64,000 nt of DNA, taken from the NCBI GenBank assembly GCA_029448655.1, contig JACCLO010000005.1:2294001-2358000 (forward strand). Direction: 5' to 3'. A program made the position numbers and the translations under genes. The notes beneath the pieces are model-generated. The model did not search any database, was not told the DNA's origin, and was given only the letters and a program-made list of their open reading frames with translations. Within the stretch, counting starts at the first letter, position 1. Each line of letters begins with the position of its first letter. The DNA comes from Wolfiporia cocos. Lineage: Eukaryota > Basidiomycota > Agaricomycetes > Polyporales > Phaeolaceae. Shown here one piece after another: positions 10,603 through 21,153 of the stretch.

Positions 10603-13417
10603 TCACTCCTGGGTGCTACGTTTTCCAAGTTCGAAGGCTTGAGAGACACCAAGAACCTCACCGCGCTCTGCAAGCTTCTTTTTGTGTTCATGCTCCAGTT
10701 CATTCAGCTCCTTTAACTTCGGAAGCAATCTATCTACTTCTCGCCGGAGCTGGAAGAGGAATCAATCATCAGCGCTATCGGCAGGTGGACGACATTACAT
10801 ACCGCTCTTGATCGGGCTGACAATGATCGCTCATCGTACTTGCTCGACCCAACGACCTCCTCCTTCATGCGGCCCAGTTCCTCAAACCACTTTGTCTCAC
10901 TCTCACTGAGCTCTGGCGATGCCTTAGCCATCAGGGAACGCAAAATCCGGTCCAGCCGCGTCAAGAGTGCCTGCTGGCTGTTCTGCACCGCTTCTAACTT
11001 CGCTTTCGTATTCGATTGCCGCGTGTTTTTGAGCTGATCGATGATGCGGAACATCTGCGCGCATTTCTCTCGCTGCCGCCCAAACTCGGCTCTTTGTAGC
11101 TCCACTCGAGCTTCTGACCTCCGATGAGCAAACAGGACTTCGTGGACCTGAGCCGTCAGGTGTTCCACGGTCGCCCTGAAATTGCGAAGCACGTCGTCTG
11201 TGAGCACGACTTCGCCCCCCGCATTTCGCGGGAGAGCGAGACGAGGGTTGGAGGGAAGGCCCGCATTGCGCTTCAGAACATCGGGGATGCTGAATGGCTC
11301 TGCGCTGAGGAATGAGACTTTCGAGAAGTCCGCACTTGCAAACGGGGGAGTTGCGGAGCGTGTTTGGTCTGGCACAGATGGTAGCTCCGAAGTGGAGGGA
11401 TACGGCGATTCTGACCGCAAGGTGAGGGGAAAGACAGTGATGCGCATGGCGGAGGTAAGGATGAAGATGCTATATGTCAAGTAGACATCGTTCGGTAAGG
11501 TCAAGCTCACGATCGGATTGGATGATCTGTGCATTGAATCCGTCAAATGCGACAGTAATCCATGTAAAGAATTGCTCACTTTCGCCCGATCGAGAACGTT
11601 GTCATCAGGGGTTGCACTTCCGTATATTTACATTCCTGCAATGCCTGTTCTAATAAAGAGCCGCTTTCGTCGTCGACGGCGCCATGTAATGCAGTTGCCA
11701 AGCTCCGCAGCATCGGGCCGAGTTGCAAAGCATGCGCGCCGAACCCATGATGAATATACACCGCATCCTCGCGAACCGGATCTGGTGACAGTACTGGATG
11801 GTTGCCCTGTATCAGGTCTAGCAACGAGGGGTCAGTTTTACTGGTGGTTGCTTTGGAGAGTATGTTGACAATCCCGAGGTCGATTGTCTCGTAGACAGCA
11901 AACATTGGTAGGTCTTTGTCTGCATGCTGAGCACCGGTAAGCGAACAGACAAGGCGCATGTAAGCAGCGGGCAAACCTTATGATCCCATCTCGCCTCGAT
12001 TTTCTCGACATCCAGGTACACGTCTACCCTGCCATCCTGGAAGGTGACAAGAACGATGCCCAATCGTTTTGTTTCGCTACCAGTCTCCTCCATATCATTT
12101 CCGAATGCCAGATAAACTATGTCTGTTGCGTCACCTCCTTCGCTGCCATCCAGTGTTCGCGGCGAGGGTTGGAGGAGGAATGGACCCTGCCTCACGGGAG
12201 GGCTTTTGACGGTGTTTGGTGGGTGGATGGATACTGGGCGAGATATAGAAGGGAATGCTGTTCCAGGAGGCATTTGCCGTAGGAGAGCATTTACATATTT
12301 GTGCTGATGGTCGTACATGCTCGCCAATGTGTTTGACGAAGTGCCTTCTCCCTGCGACCTCGAGAGAAACTCTTGCTTGGCAGCAACAAAACACTCAAGG
12401 GCATGTATGTACGATGAGGGGATCGCGCTGCAGTCATTGTCATAAATATAGCTTCGCAGGAACAGGTGGTACTCACGCATTTCTGGGCATGTAAGGACAA
12501 ATGGCATATATGTCACCACTTTTCATAATGGTGTAGATGCTGAGAGGACCCCAGTCGGCCCTCCCTTTTCCAAGCGTGAACGAGGCTGCCTCGCACTCAG
12601 CATCGCCATCCGCGGCGAATCTGTTTTTCCTCTTCTCTGGGACAAGAGAGAGCATTTGCTGGGGCTCTTCGGCATCCACTGCAATGTCATACTCTCTGGA
12701 AAACACGTTGAGAGCGGCCTTGCACATGAATGCAGACAGGCATACCGCAGAATACCGTCGGTGGTCATTACAAGAAGAGTTGTCCCGCCTTCTCCCCATG
12801 GATGCCAGTCTATCTTCGCTATTGGCGCAGTCGTGCTTTCTGCATGGTAGAATTGTCCTATTAGTAGTGATCTCAACAAGAGTCAGTGTTGTTAGCACAC
12901 CGCAGACCGCGCATGAACCTACTTGCAATCAACTGTCTCGGGTTTCAGCTTGGTAAAGCCAGAATGAGGCAGCACGACGACGACGACTTGGTAGGCCCCT
13001 GCGACTGCCAGGAGCTTGCCATGTGAATTGAGCACGATTTGACGAATCTCGAATTGGACACTGGGGGTGCTGAGGGTCTGAATCATCGCGTGAATACATC
13101 TCACACGTTACGGGTAGGAACGTACACACTTTATATGACTTGCGCGCCGACCGTCCAAGCTTCGTTGGGCTCTCCGCCAATGTGGCCATCCGGATCTCAC
13201 TCCCGACAGCCACGATTAGTTCCGAGTCCTTAATAGCCATGACTTGCCTCCGTCCAGAGGGTGCCTGGCCATCATGCGAGTGGTTGGCCTCGGTCAAATC
13301 AACAAGGGAGCCCAGCGATAATTCGAACGAGGGGTCGGTCTTTCCCGCAGCGCGTTCTGACGGTGAGAACACAGGGTGATCCTGCAGCAGTTCATTCCAG
13401 TCAATCTCTTTCTCCAT
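10603..13417 (-). CDS. NUP82: Nucleoporin NUP82 (Nup88 family)
   Basis: Cytoplasmic-face nuclear pore component that anchors the Nup159/Nsp1 mRNA-export platform. Start ATG at 13417 (MEKEIDWNELLQDHPVFSPS). The N-terminal beta-propeller half shows family blocks: QIVLNSHGKLLAVAGAYQVV then VVVLPHSGFTKL; IAKIDWHPWGEGGTTLLVMT then DGILR; DAEEPQQMLSLVPEKRKNR; and SFTLGKGRADWGPLSIYTIM then KSGDIYAICPYMP. The C-terminal half is coiled coil, with QVHEVLFAHRRSEARVELQR and a final exon reading LRREVDRLLPKLKELNELEH to the stop at 10603-10605. Many introns of about 50-60 nt are needed, and adjacent blocks lie in different frames exactly as expected for splicing. Nsp1, its direct partner in the yeast pore, is encoded 3 kb away. 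Divergent PRE10 begins 234 bp upstream. Confidence 0.88.
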
Positions 13418-13651
13418 TTCTCATGTACAACTGGCGGGAGGCTGAGGCAGACAGAACGAGAACAAATGCCGGGAGAGGTCGCGTTTGCTAGTAGCCACAG
13501 TCGCGATCTCCAACGACGCTGGCGCGCCGGAATGAGATCAGTTCCCACGCTCACGCGTCGAGGCATGTACGCGCTCAGCTTGCGCGTCGCGCACCAAGTC
13601 CAGCTGCATTTGACCATCCCCTACGCTCTCATTACCCCCTGAACCGACACG
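13418..13651. promoter_or_regulatory. Shared divergent promoter of NUP82 and PRE10
   Basis: Only 234 bp separate the two start codons, so the control regions must overlap. The stretch is GC-rich, has no clear TATA box, and carries one ACGCGT at 13553-13558. That hexamer is common throughout this GC-rich window, so it is weak evidence for cell-cycle control. The yeast proteasome-associated element GGTGGCAAA is not seen on either strand. Confidence 0.55.
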
Positions 13652-14733
13652 ATGACCTCTATCGGTACCGGCTACGATCTCTCTGCGAGCACATATTCGC
13701 CAGATGGCCGGATCTTCCAAGTGCGCACCGTGGAGACGCGTCATGGGCGATCGCTAACGTGAGCTGCTGGTGCAGGTAGAATATGCGAGTAAGGCGGTCG
13801 AGAACTCTGGGTGAGCGGGAAATACATGCTCCTGAAACCAGTGCCTATGTTCTGACGCGGTGCGCTGTGGTGCATTCGTATAGGACGGCCATTGGCCTGA
13901 AGGTGAAGGACGGCATCGTCCTGGCTGTCGAGAAGATCATACATTCCAAGCTTTTGGTCCCAGAGGCCAACAGGAGGATACAGACTATCGATAGACACAT
14001 TGGTCTGGTACGTGCGTCATCATCTTCTTGCTCGTCGTGCGGACTCATCCAGTGTCTCAGGCATCGTCGGGCCTCCTCGCAGATGGCAGACAGATTGCGA
14101 ATCGTGCAAGGAGTGAGGCCGTCAGCTACAAGGAATCGTGGCATGAGCAGATTACTCTAAAGGTGTGCTTGCGCGCACTTTCATCGCGAGACAATACCTA
14201 CACAATTGCGTTACAGGCCCTGGCCGACCGAGTCGGCATGTTCGCACAGGCATACACGCTCTATTCTTCTGTCCGTCCTTTTGGCTGCAGCACCATCATC
14301 GGTGGTGTCGACAAGTCAGGCCCTGCGCTGTATGTTGTCGAGCCTAGTGGTGTCGCATATGTACGTGCACTCTGCGTTCACTAGCTGCTAGATATAATAA
14401 CCATCACTTTTGTAGGGACACTTCGGAGCAGCAATAGGCAAGGGCCGGCAACTGGCAAAGACAGAACTGGAGAAGCTCAAGCTCGCAGAGCTGTCAGCAC
14501 GGGAAGCCGTCCTCGAGGCCGCGAGAATGTGAGTTGCGCTCATAGTACGGGTCGACCAGGACTCAACTGTCTATAGAATCTATCTTGTACACGACGACGC
14601 AAAGGAGAAGGATTTCGAGCTCGAGGTCTCGTGGGTCTGCAATGAGACCAATGGCATGCATGTACCAGTACCTAAAGACCTGCTCGAGGAAGCATCACGG
14701 AAGGCAAAGGAGTCCTTGGAGAACTTCGACTAG
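13652..14733 (+). CDS. PRE10: 20S proteasome subunit alpha type 3 (alpha7, yeast Pre10)
   Basis: Structural alpha-ring subunit of the 20S core particle, acting in cytosol and nucleus. It starts at 13652 with [20 protein letters not shown], followed by the proteasome_A signature [19 protein letters not shown] assembled across introns at 13721-13775 and about 13810-13883. Further family blocks are [60 protein letters not shown] and [18 protein letters not shown]. The end reads [13 protein letters not shown] at the TAG 14731-14733. Length is about 250 residues, as usual for alpha7. The gene is head-to-head with NUP82 and converges on RPN12, with 136 bp between stops. Confidence 0.95.
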
Positions 14734-14869
14734 CGGACCTGTAATGTGCTCTGTATTGTTAATTGGACTTGCATTCCATCAATCACTCAGAATGCAGCTG
14801 TTGCAACTCCGAATGCACAATCACTCGGCCAATATCAAGGGAAGAGGGAAAATGTCCGCGACAATGTGC

Positions 14870-15959
14870 TCATACAATCTGCTCTAGCTCTCGTGCAATC
14901 GCTAAGTTCGCAGTGATCAGCCTTTCCTTGGGTATTTCCAATTTCTCCTCGCCCTTTTTAGCAAAGGTGATTGTCCCTGCAGTGAGGTTGACTTGCCATC
15001 CCCGCTGATGCGGATGCCTCGTTATTAGATGATTATTCGGCATACGCAATATCCGAGACGCACCTGTTGTGCGAAACTGAGCAGCTCGGACTGATTGTTG
15101 AAGAACAAAAGCGTTCCAGCATCCTTCATTGGCAAGCTCTCGTACGCAGCCTCCTCGCAACTCGCGATCTCGTTCCTACAGAGTGCAGCGTCAGCGCGTG
15201 TGCGATGTAATTTACTAGATACACACCTGATGGTGCCCATGAGGCTGTCCACGAAGAACTTGTACTCCTCCACAGGTGCCTCTTCGCGCGCATTCCACAC
15301 CTTGCTATAACTGCCCTCCATCAGCCATCGCTCGAGGTTGACAGGATGCTGGATGTATGGATTCGCCGTGAGCGAGTCCGCGGCGAGCGGGAGCGATTCG
15401 AGGGTGGTGTGGAAGTCTGCAATGCGGTTCTGCGTGAGGAGGCGGATGAGGTAGAGTCCGCGGATAGGGTATTCGCGCGGTGAGGGCGGGAGCTGTGTGC
15501 TATGACCGTGAAGGTGGATGAAGACGCGTCAATGTCCCGCTGAGACGTATGCGCAGAGCACGAGAGGCAGACCTATAGTCGTTATAGAATGTCTGCAGCT
15601 GCGAGAAGTAGCGGTCGAAGGAGGGAATGTCTCTTGACCGTATACTCCAGAACGCGCCAATCTCGAGGACATCACCTATTGATCTGGTTGGAGACGAGAG
15701 AAGCAGCGTTTGGTACCATCCACTTACGTGCAATGACCAGGTCCTCCAAGCTCGCGTCTCCAAGTGGCACCAGAAGTCCCGCCTCAATGAGGCCAATCTA
15801 CTCGTCAGCACTGTCAGCGATTCAAATGTAGGAAGCATCCACAGCCCGAGAGACCTTCAACTTGGCGAGCAGTAGTCCGCACTTCTGCAGATCGCATGGA
15901 CGCGCGTTGAATGCGTGCTGGAGTTCCTTGTGAAGCGAGACGAGTTGTGGGGGGGCCAT
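14870..15959 (-). CDS. RPN12: 26S proteasome regulatory subunit RPN12 (PSMD8)
   Basis: Lid subunit of the 19S regulatory particle and the last to join the lid during assembly. Start ATG at 15959 ([17 protein letters not shown]). The PCI-like CSN8/PSMD8/EIF3K domain is recognisable: [20 protein letters not shown] then [33 protein letters not shown] then [49 protein letters not shown]; and [20 protein letters not shown]. The winged-helix tail ends RELEQIV at the stop 14870-14872. Four to five short introns are needed and all blocks follow in order. It shares a divergent promoter with PRE3 and converges on PRE10, so three proteasome genes are contiguous. Confidence 0.93.
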
Positions 15960-16182
15960 AGCAGCCTTATGGAAAGCAGTAGCAAGCTATACGCAAAAGT
16001 AGAGTGTGCGAGACGCGGCGAGAGAGCTCGAAGACAGGGCAGACCGCGTGCAAGAGGGAGAAGTGGAAAGTGCACGAGCCCCGACGCGCGTCGACGCGTC
16101 ACCTCGCGCCCGGCGCTCAGCCACTCGCATCTCTCTCCCTTCATTCGCCTCTGACATTAGCTATTTCCTCCACACGCACACC
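15960..16182. promoter_or_regulatory. Shared divergent promoter of RPN12 and PRE3
   Basis: The two proteasome start codons are 223 bp apart. The region is purine-rich in its left half. In the right half it has an imperfect palindrome of GACGCG/CGCGTC units at 16083-16100, including ACGCGT at 16094-16099. No exact Rpn4 element (GGTGGCAAA) is present. A common element would give matched expression of a core-particle and a lid subunit, but that is inference. Confidence 0.6.
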
Positions 16183-17173
16183 ATGGAGGCCATCAACGTC
16201 GACATCAGCCGCCTCAAGGCCGGAGAGGTCAACCTCGGTGTACGTATATGCAACCGTGCACCGAGACGCGACTGACGGCCGTCCCAGACATCGATCATGG
16301 CCGTTCAGTTTAGGGACGGCGTCGTCATCGGGGCAGACAGTCGGACAACAACCGGCAGCTACATCGTGAGCATATACAGCACGCACCGCGCCCATTGCTG
16401 ATCGCGCCGCCAGGCAAACCGCGTTACAGACAAGCTGACGCACGTCCACGACCGCATCTACTGCTGCCGCTCCGGCTCTGCGGCAGACACGCAGGCTATC
16501 GCGGACTCCGTCCACTACTCTTTGCAGATTTACACGTACGCTCCCCGTCCTGTTTGTGCGGTCGCCTGCTGATACGTCCGTCCGCGCGCAGACAGATATA
16601 CGGGCACGCCCCGTCCGTGCATACAGCCGCAACTGTCTTCAACAGGCTCTGCTACGATAACAAGGACATGCTCTCCGCTGGCATCATCTGCGCGGGTTGG
16701 GACAAGGATGAGGGCCCGAGCGTGTATAACATCCCCCTCGGCGGAGGTATATTCCGGCAACCATGGGCGATTGGAGGCGCGTATAATCCACCTCCGTGTG
16801 TGTTCTTTCATTGACGGTTCGTGGTGCATACGCAGGCTCCGGTTCCACATATGTTTATGGATACTGCGACGCGACATACCGGGAGGGTTGGGGCAAGGAG
16901 GAGACGATCGAGTTTGTCAAGAATAGTACGTTCGTCCCTGTCCTGCCTGCATATGCCATTAATCTCGATATTCTGACAGCACTGGCGCTTGCAATGTCAA
17001 GAGACGGCTCGTCTGGCGGTGTCATTCGCATGTGCGTCATCACGGGGGACGGCGTCGAGCGGTTGTTCGTGCCAGGCGACCAGCTGCCCAAATTCTGGGA
17101 GGGAAAGGAAGTGCTTGCCGTGCCGACAGCAAAGCCCAGGGACGCGTATGTACCAATGGCCGTCGAGGCATAG
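16183..17173 (+). CDS. PRE3: 20S proteasome subunit beta type 1 (caspase-like, yeast Pre3)
   Basis: Catalytic beta1 subunit responsible for caspase-like (post-acidic) cleavage. Exon 1 (16183-16239) encodes exactly the 19-residue propeptide [19 protein letters not shown]. After an intron at 16240-16287, exon 2 begins with the catalytic Thr1 ([19 protein letters not shown]). Other family blocks are [73 protein letters not shown] and [20 protein letters not shown]. The Asp17 (GADSR), Lys33 (TDKL) and Ser129-type SRDGSSGG residues of the active site are visible. The protein ends PMAVEA at 17173. Divergent from RPN12. Confidence 0.95.
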
Positions 17174-17249
17174 TTATTGTATCATTACATCGCGACTACC
17201 GTGCATACTTTTTGTATCAGCGTTGAATGCTGCGAACGCACACATTTGC

Positions 17250-18774
17250 TCAGGGCTTCTTGAGCCAGCCACCGACATTGGGTATATCCCACCCCGCGCC
17301 CTCCCAAAGCCTTAGCCTCCATAATGCAATCGCGAGTGGCACGGTGTCTGCCCTCTTCAGCGATTTCGCATTTGAGCATATCAAAAATGCGTGGCTGCCT
17401 TTCTCATCTCCCTTTGACCGTGGTGTCTTCCTCTTGCCTTCTGCTTGGTTCCCTTCACGGACATCTTCGCTGGGGACATCTTCGCGTGCAGATGTAGCTG
17501 TCTGTGCTTGTTCACCGAACCGCGCGTCCCGTTCAATGTCGAGTAGACGGAGCAGGGACGAATGTAGTGCAGCACGCTGGGGTCGGTAGGGAAAGAGGGA
17601 GGCGCCATTGTACAGAGGTACCATGCAGCTCGGCAGCATCGCAGACAAGTCGTAGTCATCACCAAAGGCATCCTCAGCGACAGGTAACATCTCAGTTGGC
17701 GGTGGCGATGGCCGCGCAGGCCGTATATCAGGTTCGTCCACCGGTGGAGGCGCAGTCGACGCAGACGGCTCGGGCCTCGTCTTCGTGACCGGGTTTCTGT
17801 TCAGAGGGGGTACCACGAGCAGTGCGACGGCATCCGCGAACGGCGCGACGCCGGACGCCTTCATGTTCTTCCACTCCGCGCGGGTGAGGCGCCGCACGAG
17901 GGACACGTCGAGCGCGCGGCGCGGCCGCTTCTGGAGGTGCTCTGCGAGGACGTGCAGCTCCTGCAGGACGCGCACGCGCAGGACGTGCCCAACTTGCTGC
18001 ACTACGCGGCTGTGCATCATCATGCCGCTGCTGAGGCGTTTATAGGTGCCTGGACGGGTCATGGCGCGGCAGGTGTGCGAGTGGGAGAGGGGACGTACCT
18101 CGCTCGGCCATGAGTTGGATAGCGGCCTTCGAGCAGAGCGCGTAGGTGCTCAATCCGCGGACGGACGAGTCGAACTGAGGGTGCTCAAGGCCCTCGGGGA
18201 CGAGAATCTGTGCGGATCTGCCTAGGAGGGGCGTGGGCAGTCGCTTCGGGGCCAATCGTACCAGGAAGGCTGCGATAACTCGTTGAATGCGAGATGGCGC
18301 ATGAATGCATATGACTGACCTCGCGGTAGGAGTTTCCTGGTCAGCAGGCAGATACGCAGCGGTGAGGCAAGCATCCGCACTGCGCAGATCAGAGAATGAG
18401 CCTTCGTCACTATATGTGGAGAGACAGTGCGTACGGTATGGACTCGACCAGAACGCCCGCTCTTCCGCGGACATTGCGCGGAAGAGGTCATCTTGAAGCG
18501 CAGGGTCTCGTTTCTTCTTCGGAGAGGTGAAGACTCTGAGGCGCGGATACGTAGACTTGTGCCGGTGGTACCTCGACCGCTTCAGGATCGGGTCGAGCGA
18601 GTCGAGGATGATGGACTGTTTCCGGCCTTCATGCGCGAGACTGGGTTGCTTTGGCGGAGGGGGTTGCCGGACGACAGTCGATCCGTGCTTTGGCGGGATC
18701 CACGGCTGTTCTGAGGACCGGGGGAAGAGCGGATCCTTGATGCGCTTGAGGAGTCGTGGTAGGAGACGAGGCAT
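17250..18774 (-). CDS. Conserved fungal protein of unknown function, possibly mitochondrial
   Basis: Start ATG at 18774 gives MPRLLPRLLKRIKDPLFPR. This N-terminus is rich in Arg/Lys with no acidic residue among its first dozen, compatible with a mitochondrial presequence. Splicing joins AMSAEERAFWSSPY to LRMLASPLRICLLTRKLLPR (exon about 18347-18408) and then to AFLVRLAPKRLPTPLLGR. After an intron at about 18103-18048 it continues TYKRLSSGMMMHSRVVQQVG, followed by a long last exon with ALDVSLVRRLTRAEWKNMKA, a Pro-rich linker and the C-terminus GAGWDIPNVGGWLKKP. The coherent joins and the absence of stops argue for a real gene. I cannot name the family. It lies tail-to-tail with PRE3, 76 bp between stops. 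Confidence 0.7.
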
Positions 18775-19254
18775 GTCTATCCGATGGCGCACGGCTCGAC
18801 ATGATCGCTGCCGCCTTCCGCCACTCTAGTCCTGCCACTGATACTTCTTCCTTTGTACCGAGATGGATCCCGGCACGCTATGTCCTATCTGCGTACAACG
18901 CAAATCGAGTCTCGACCGTGATTTCAAGAACGCGGGGATGGTTTATATTACTACGCTGCTTGTAGAGCCCCCCAGGTCAGCTGGCTCTTAAAGGCACCTG
19001 TGAACAACAGCCCTGCGAACACGGCCTCTGGCAATATCATTACAGGAGTATGCTTCCCCTATCAGAGCCTCTATCTCTCCGGTGGTCGTCGGTTCTCGAG
19101 CCTGCACGGCGCTCCCGCCACTATCAAAGGCACGCGGGCGCGAGCCTCCTGGCGGTCAGACAGAACTCTGACCGGCCGGTCCGCAATCAGTATGCCATTA
19201 ATGGACGTGGCTAGAAGCGCATGGAGGCGGGTCAGCGACTCTTCAAGAGCCACC
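18775..19254. other. Divergent intergenic region between unknown protein and oxidoreductase
   Basis: About 480 bp hold the 5' regions of two divergent genes. An in-frame extension upstream of the oxidoreductase ATG exists (from 19000), but it is rich in Ser/Arg and unlike the family, so I treat it as leader. No clear TATA box. Confidence 0.5.
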
Positions 19255-20886
19255 ATGGGCATCGACATCAACACGTTCGGTGTTGAGCCCGTCACTCTCG
19301 CTATTGTGGGCTGTGGCAGCCGCGGTCAGGTGCGTCCATCGCTTCCATGCCTGATATACCGCTTGTTGACGTAGGCGGACGCTTGTGCTAGGCATATGGC
19401 GCATACGCCCTCGCAGAGCCTTCGGCGTGCAAAGTGGTGGCGATCGCCGAGCCCCGTCCCAAGACGCGGAAGCTCGTCGCAGCTGCTCAGCTCGTCGACC
19501 AGACTCTGATATTCGATGACTGGCGGGATCTTCTTAAGGCTTCTGAGGAGACTATCAAGACCGTCGGCAAGCGTCTCGCCGATGCGGTCATCGTCGCAGT
19601 ACAAGACCGCATGCACCTTGAGGTGACAATGGCTTTTGCTGAACAAGGATACCACATCCTGTGTGAGAAGCCAATGGCGACCTCCATCGAGGATTGTATA
19701 AAGATGGATGCTGCTGTCAAGAAAGCAGGCATTATATTTGGCATGGGCCATGGTACGCATGTGGCGACAACGCGTAACTTGCTACTCTGTTGATGTCCCT
19801 GAATGAATGGCAGTCCTGCGATACTCACCGTACAATAAAGCGGTCTCAGAGATCGTCTCTTCTGGCCAATTGGGGCAGCTGATCAACATAGTCCACGTCG
19901 AGCCTGTCGGCTACTTCCACTTCGCGCACTCGTACGTGCGGGGCAACTGGGCGCGCGAAGAAGAGTGCAGTTTCTCTCTCATGACGAAGTGCTGCCAGTA
20001 TGTAGCACCGGGGCCCTTGATCTACATCCTGATGACTGAGCTGGGACAGTGACATCGACTTGCTGTGCCACTGGCTCACCCCGGGTACGCCGAAACGCGT
20101 ATCGTCCTTCGGTTCGCTGCTGCATTTCCGCAAGGAATCGAAGCCCCGCGAGGCCGGGTCGGCGACGCGCTGCCTGGACTGCTCGTACGAGCGCCAGTGC
20201 CCATATAGCGCGAAGAAGAGTTTGTCCTGCATTTGCGTTTCAAGAGCAACGGTAGCTCATAGCGTGATTTTGTAGTCTATCTCGATCCTGTCTCCAAGGG
20301 CAACACTGGCTGGCCTGCCGCTACCATCGTCGACGGCATTCCTGACATCGAAAACATCGGCCAAGCCCTGCGCGAGACCAAGTTCGGCCAGTGCGTATAC
20401 GAAAGCGACAACAACGTCTGCGACAACCAGGTATCACAAACTGCATGATTTCCCAGTATGGGGCGGCACACTGATGACGGGTCTTCTATACAGGTGGTGA
20501 ACATGGAGTTCTCCACGGGCGCGACCGTCTCGTTCACGATGGTCGCGCAGACTGAGCTCATTTGCGAGCGGCAGACACGCATGCACTTCTCGCACGGTGA
20601 GATCGTGGGCGACATGACGTCCTTCACCGTGACAGATTTCCACACGCGCGAGACGACGCGCCACACGCCGAAGAGCGAGGGCGGCTCGCACGGCGGCGGC
20701 GACCTCGGCCTGATTCGCACGTTCGTCGAGGCGGTGCGTACGGGCAAGCAGGAGCTGCTCGGAACGGACGTGGGCGAGGTGCTGAAAAGCCATTTGACTG
20801 TGTTCGCGGCGGAGAAGAGCCGGAGGGAGGGACGGGTGGTGGATTATGAGGAATTTGAGAGGGAGGCGAAGTCACAGTATCTGTGA
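19255..20886 (+). CDS. Gfo/Idh/MocA-family NAD(P)-dependent oxidoreductase
   Basis: Start ATG at 19255 (MGIDINTFGVEPVTLAIVGC). The Rossmann motif GCGSRGQ follows, then VVAIAEPRPKTRKL and the hallmark ILCEKPMATSIEDCIK (EKP lysine of the family active site). After introns the C-terminal alpha/beta domain reads VLRYSPYNKAVSEIV, QLINIVHVEPVGYFHFAHSY, DIDLLCHWLTPGTPKRVSSF, GNTGWPAATIVDGIPDIENI and VNMEFSTGATVSFTMVAQTE, ending EFEREAKSQYL at 20886. A cysteine cluster CLDCSYERQC followed by PYSAKKIYLD sits in the middle and recurs in some bacterial members. Family members reduce or oxidise sugars, inositols or related compounds. The substrate cannot be told from sequence. It is not closely similar to the tandem pair at 60-64 kb. 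Confidence 0.85.
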
Positions 20887-21153
20887 TGACTCAAGGATTT
20901 GTCCGCTCGTAAAGGCTTTGTTGTCTGGAACATTTTGTACATAAGCGGATTGTGGGGAACACGCAACAATGCAACATAGCAAGGAGAATAGATTGTTGCC
21001 TTGCATCGCTCTACAAGTAAGACGGAGAGGACACACGAACGATAAGGTATATAGCTAAAGATCGGAAAGTACATTCAGGCTCGAAATACAAATAACAAAA
21101 GGAGTAAGGCTATAACAGCACAGCAGAGTCGATATATTGCGCACAGCATAGAT

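Noticed and set aside
13553..16099. ACGCGT hexamers in proteasome promoters as proof of MBF control
   Set aside because: The hexamer is frequent across this GC-rich window, including inside coding sequence, so single copies carry little weight.
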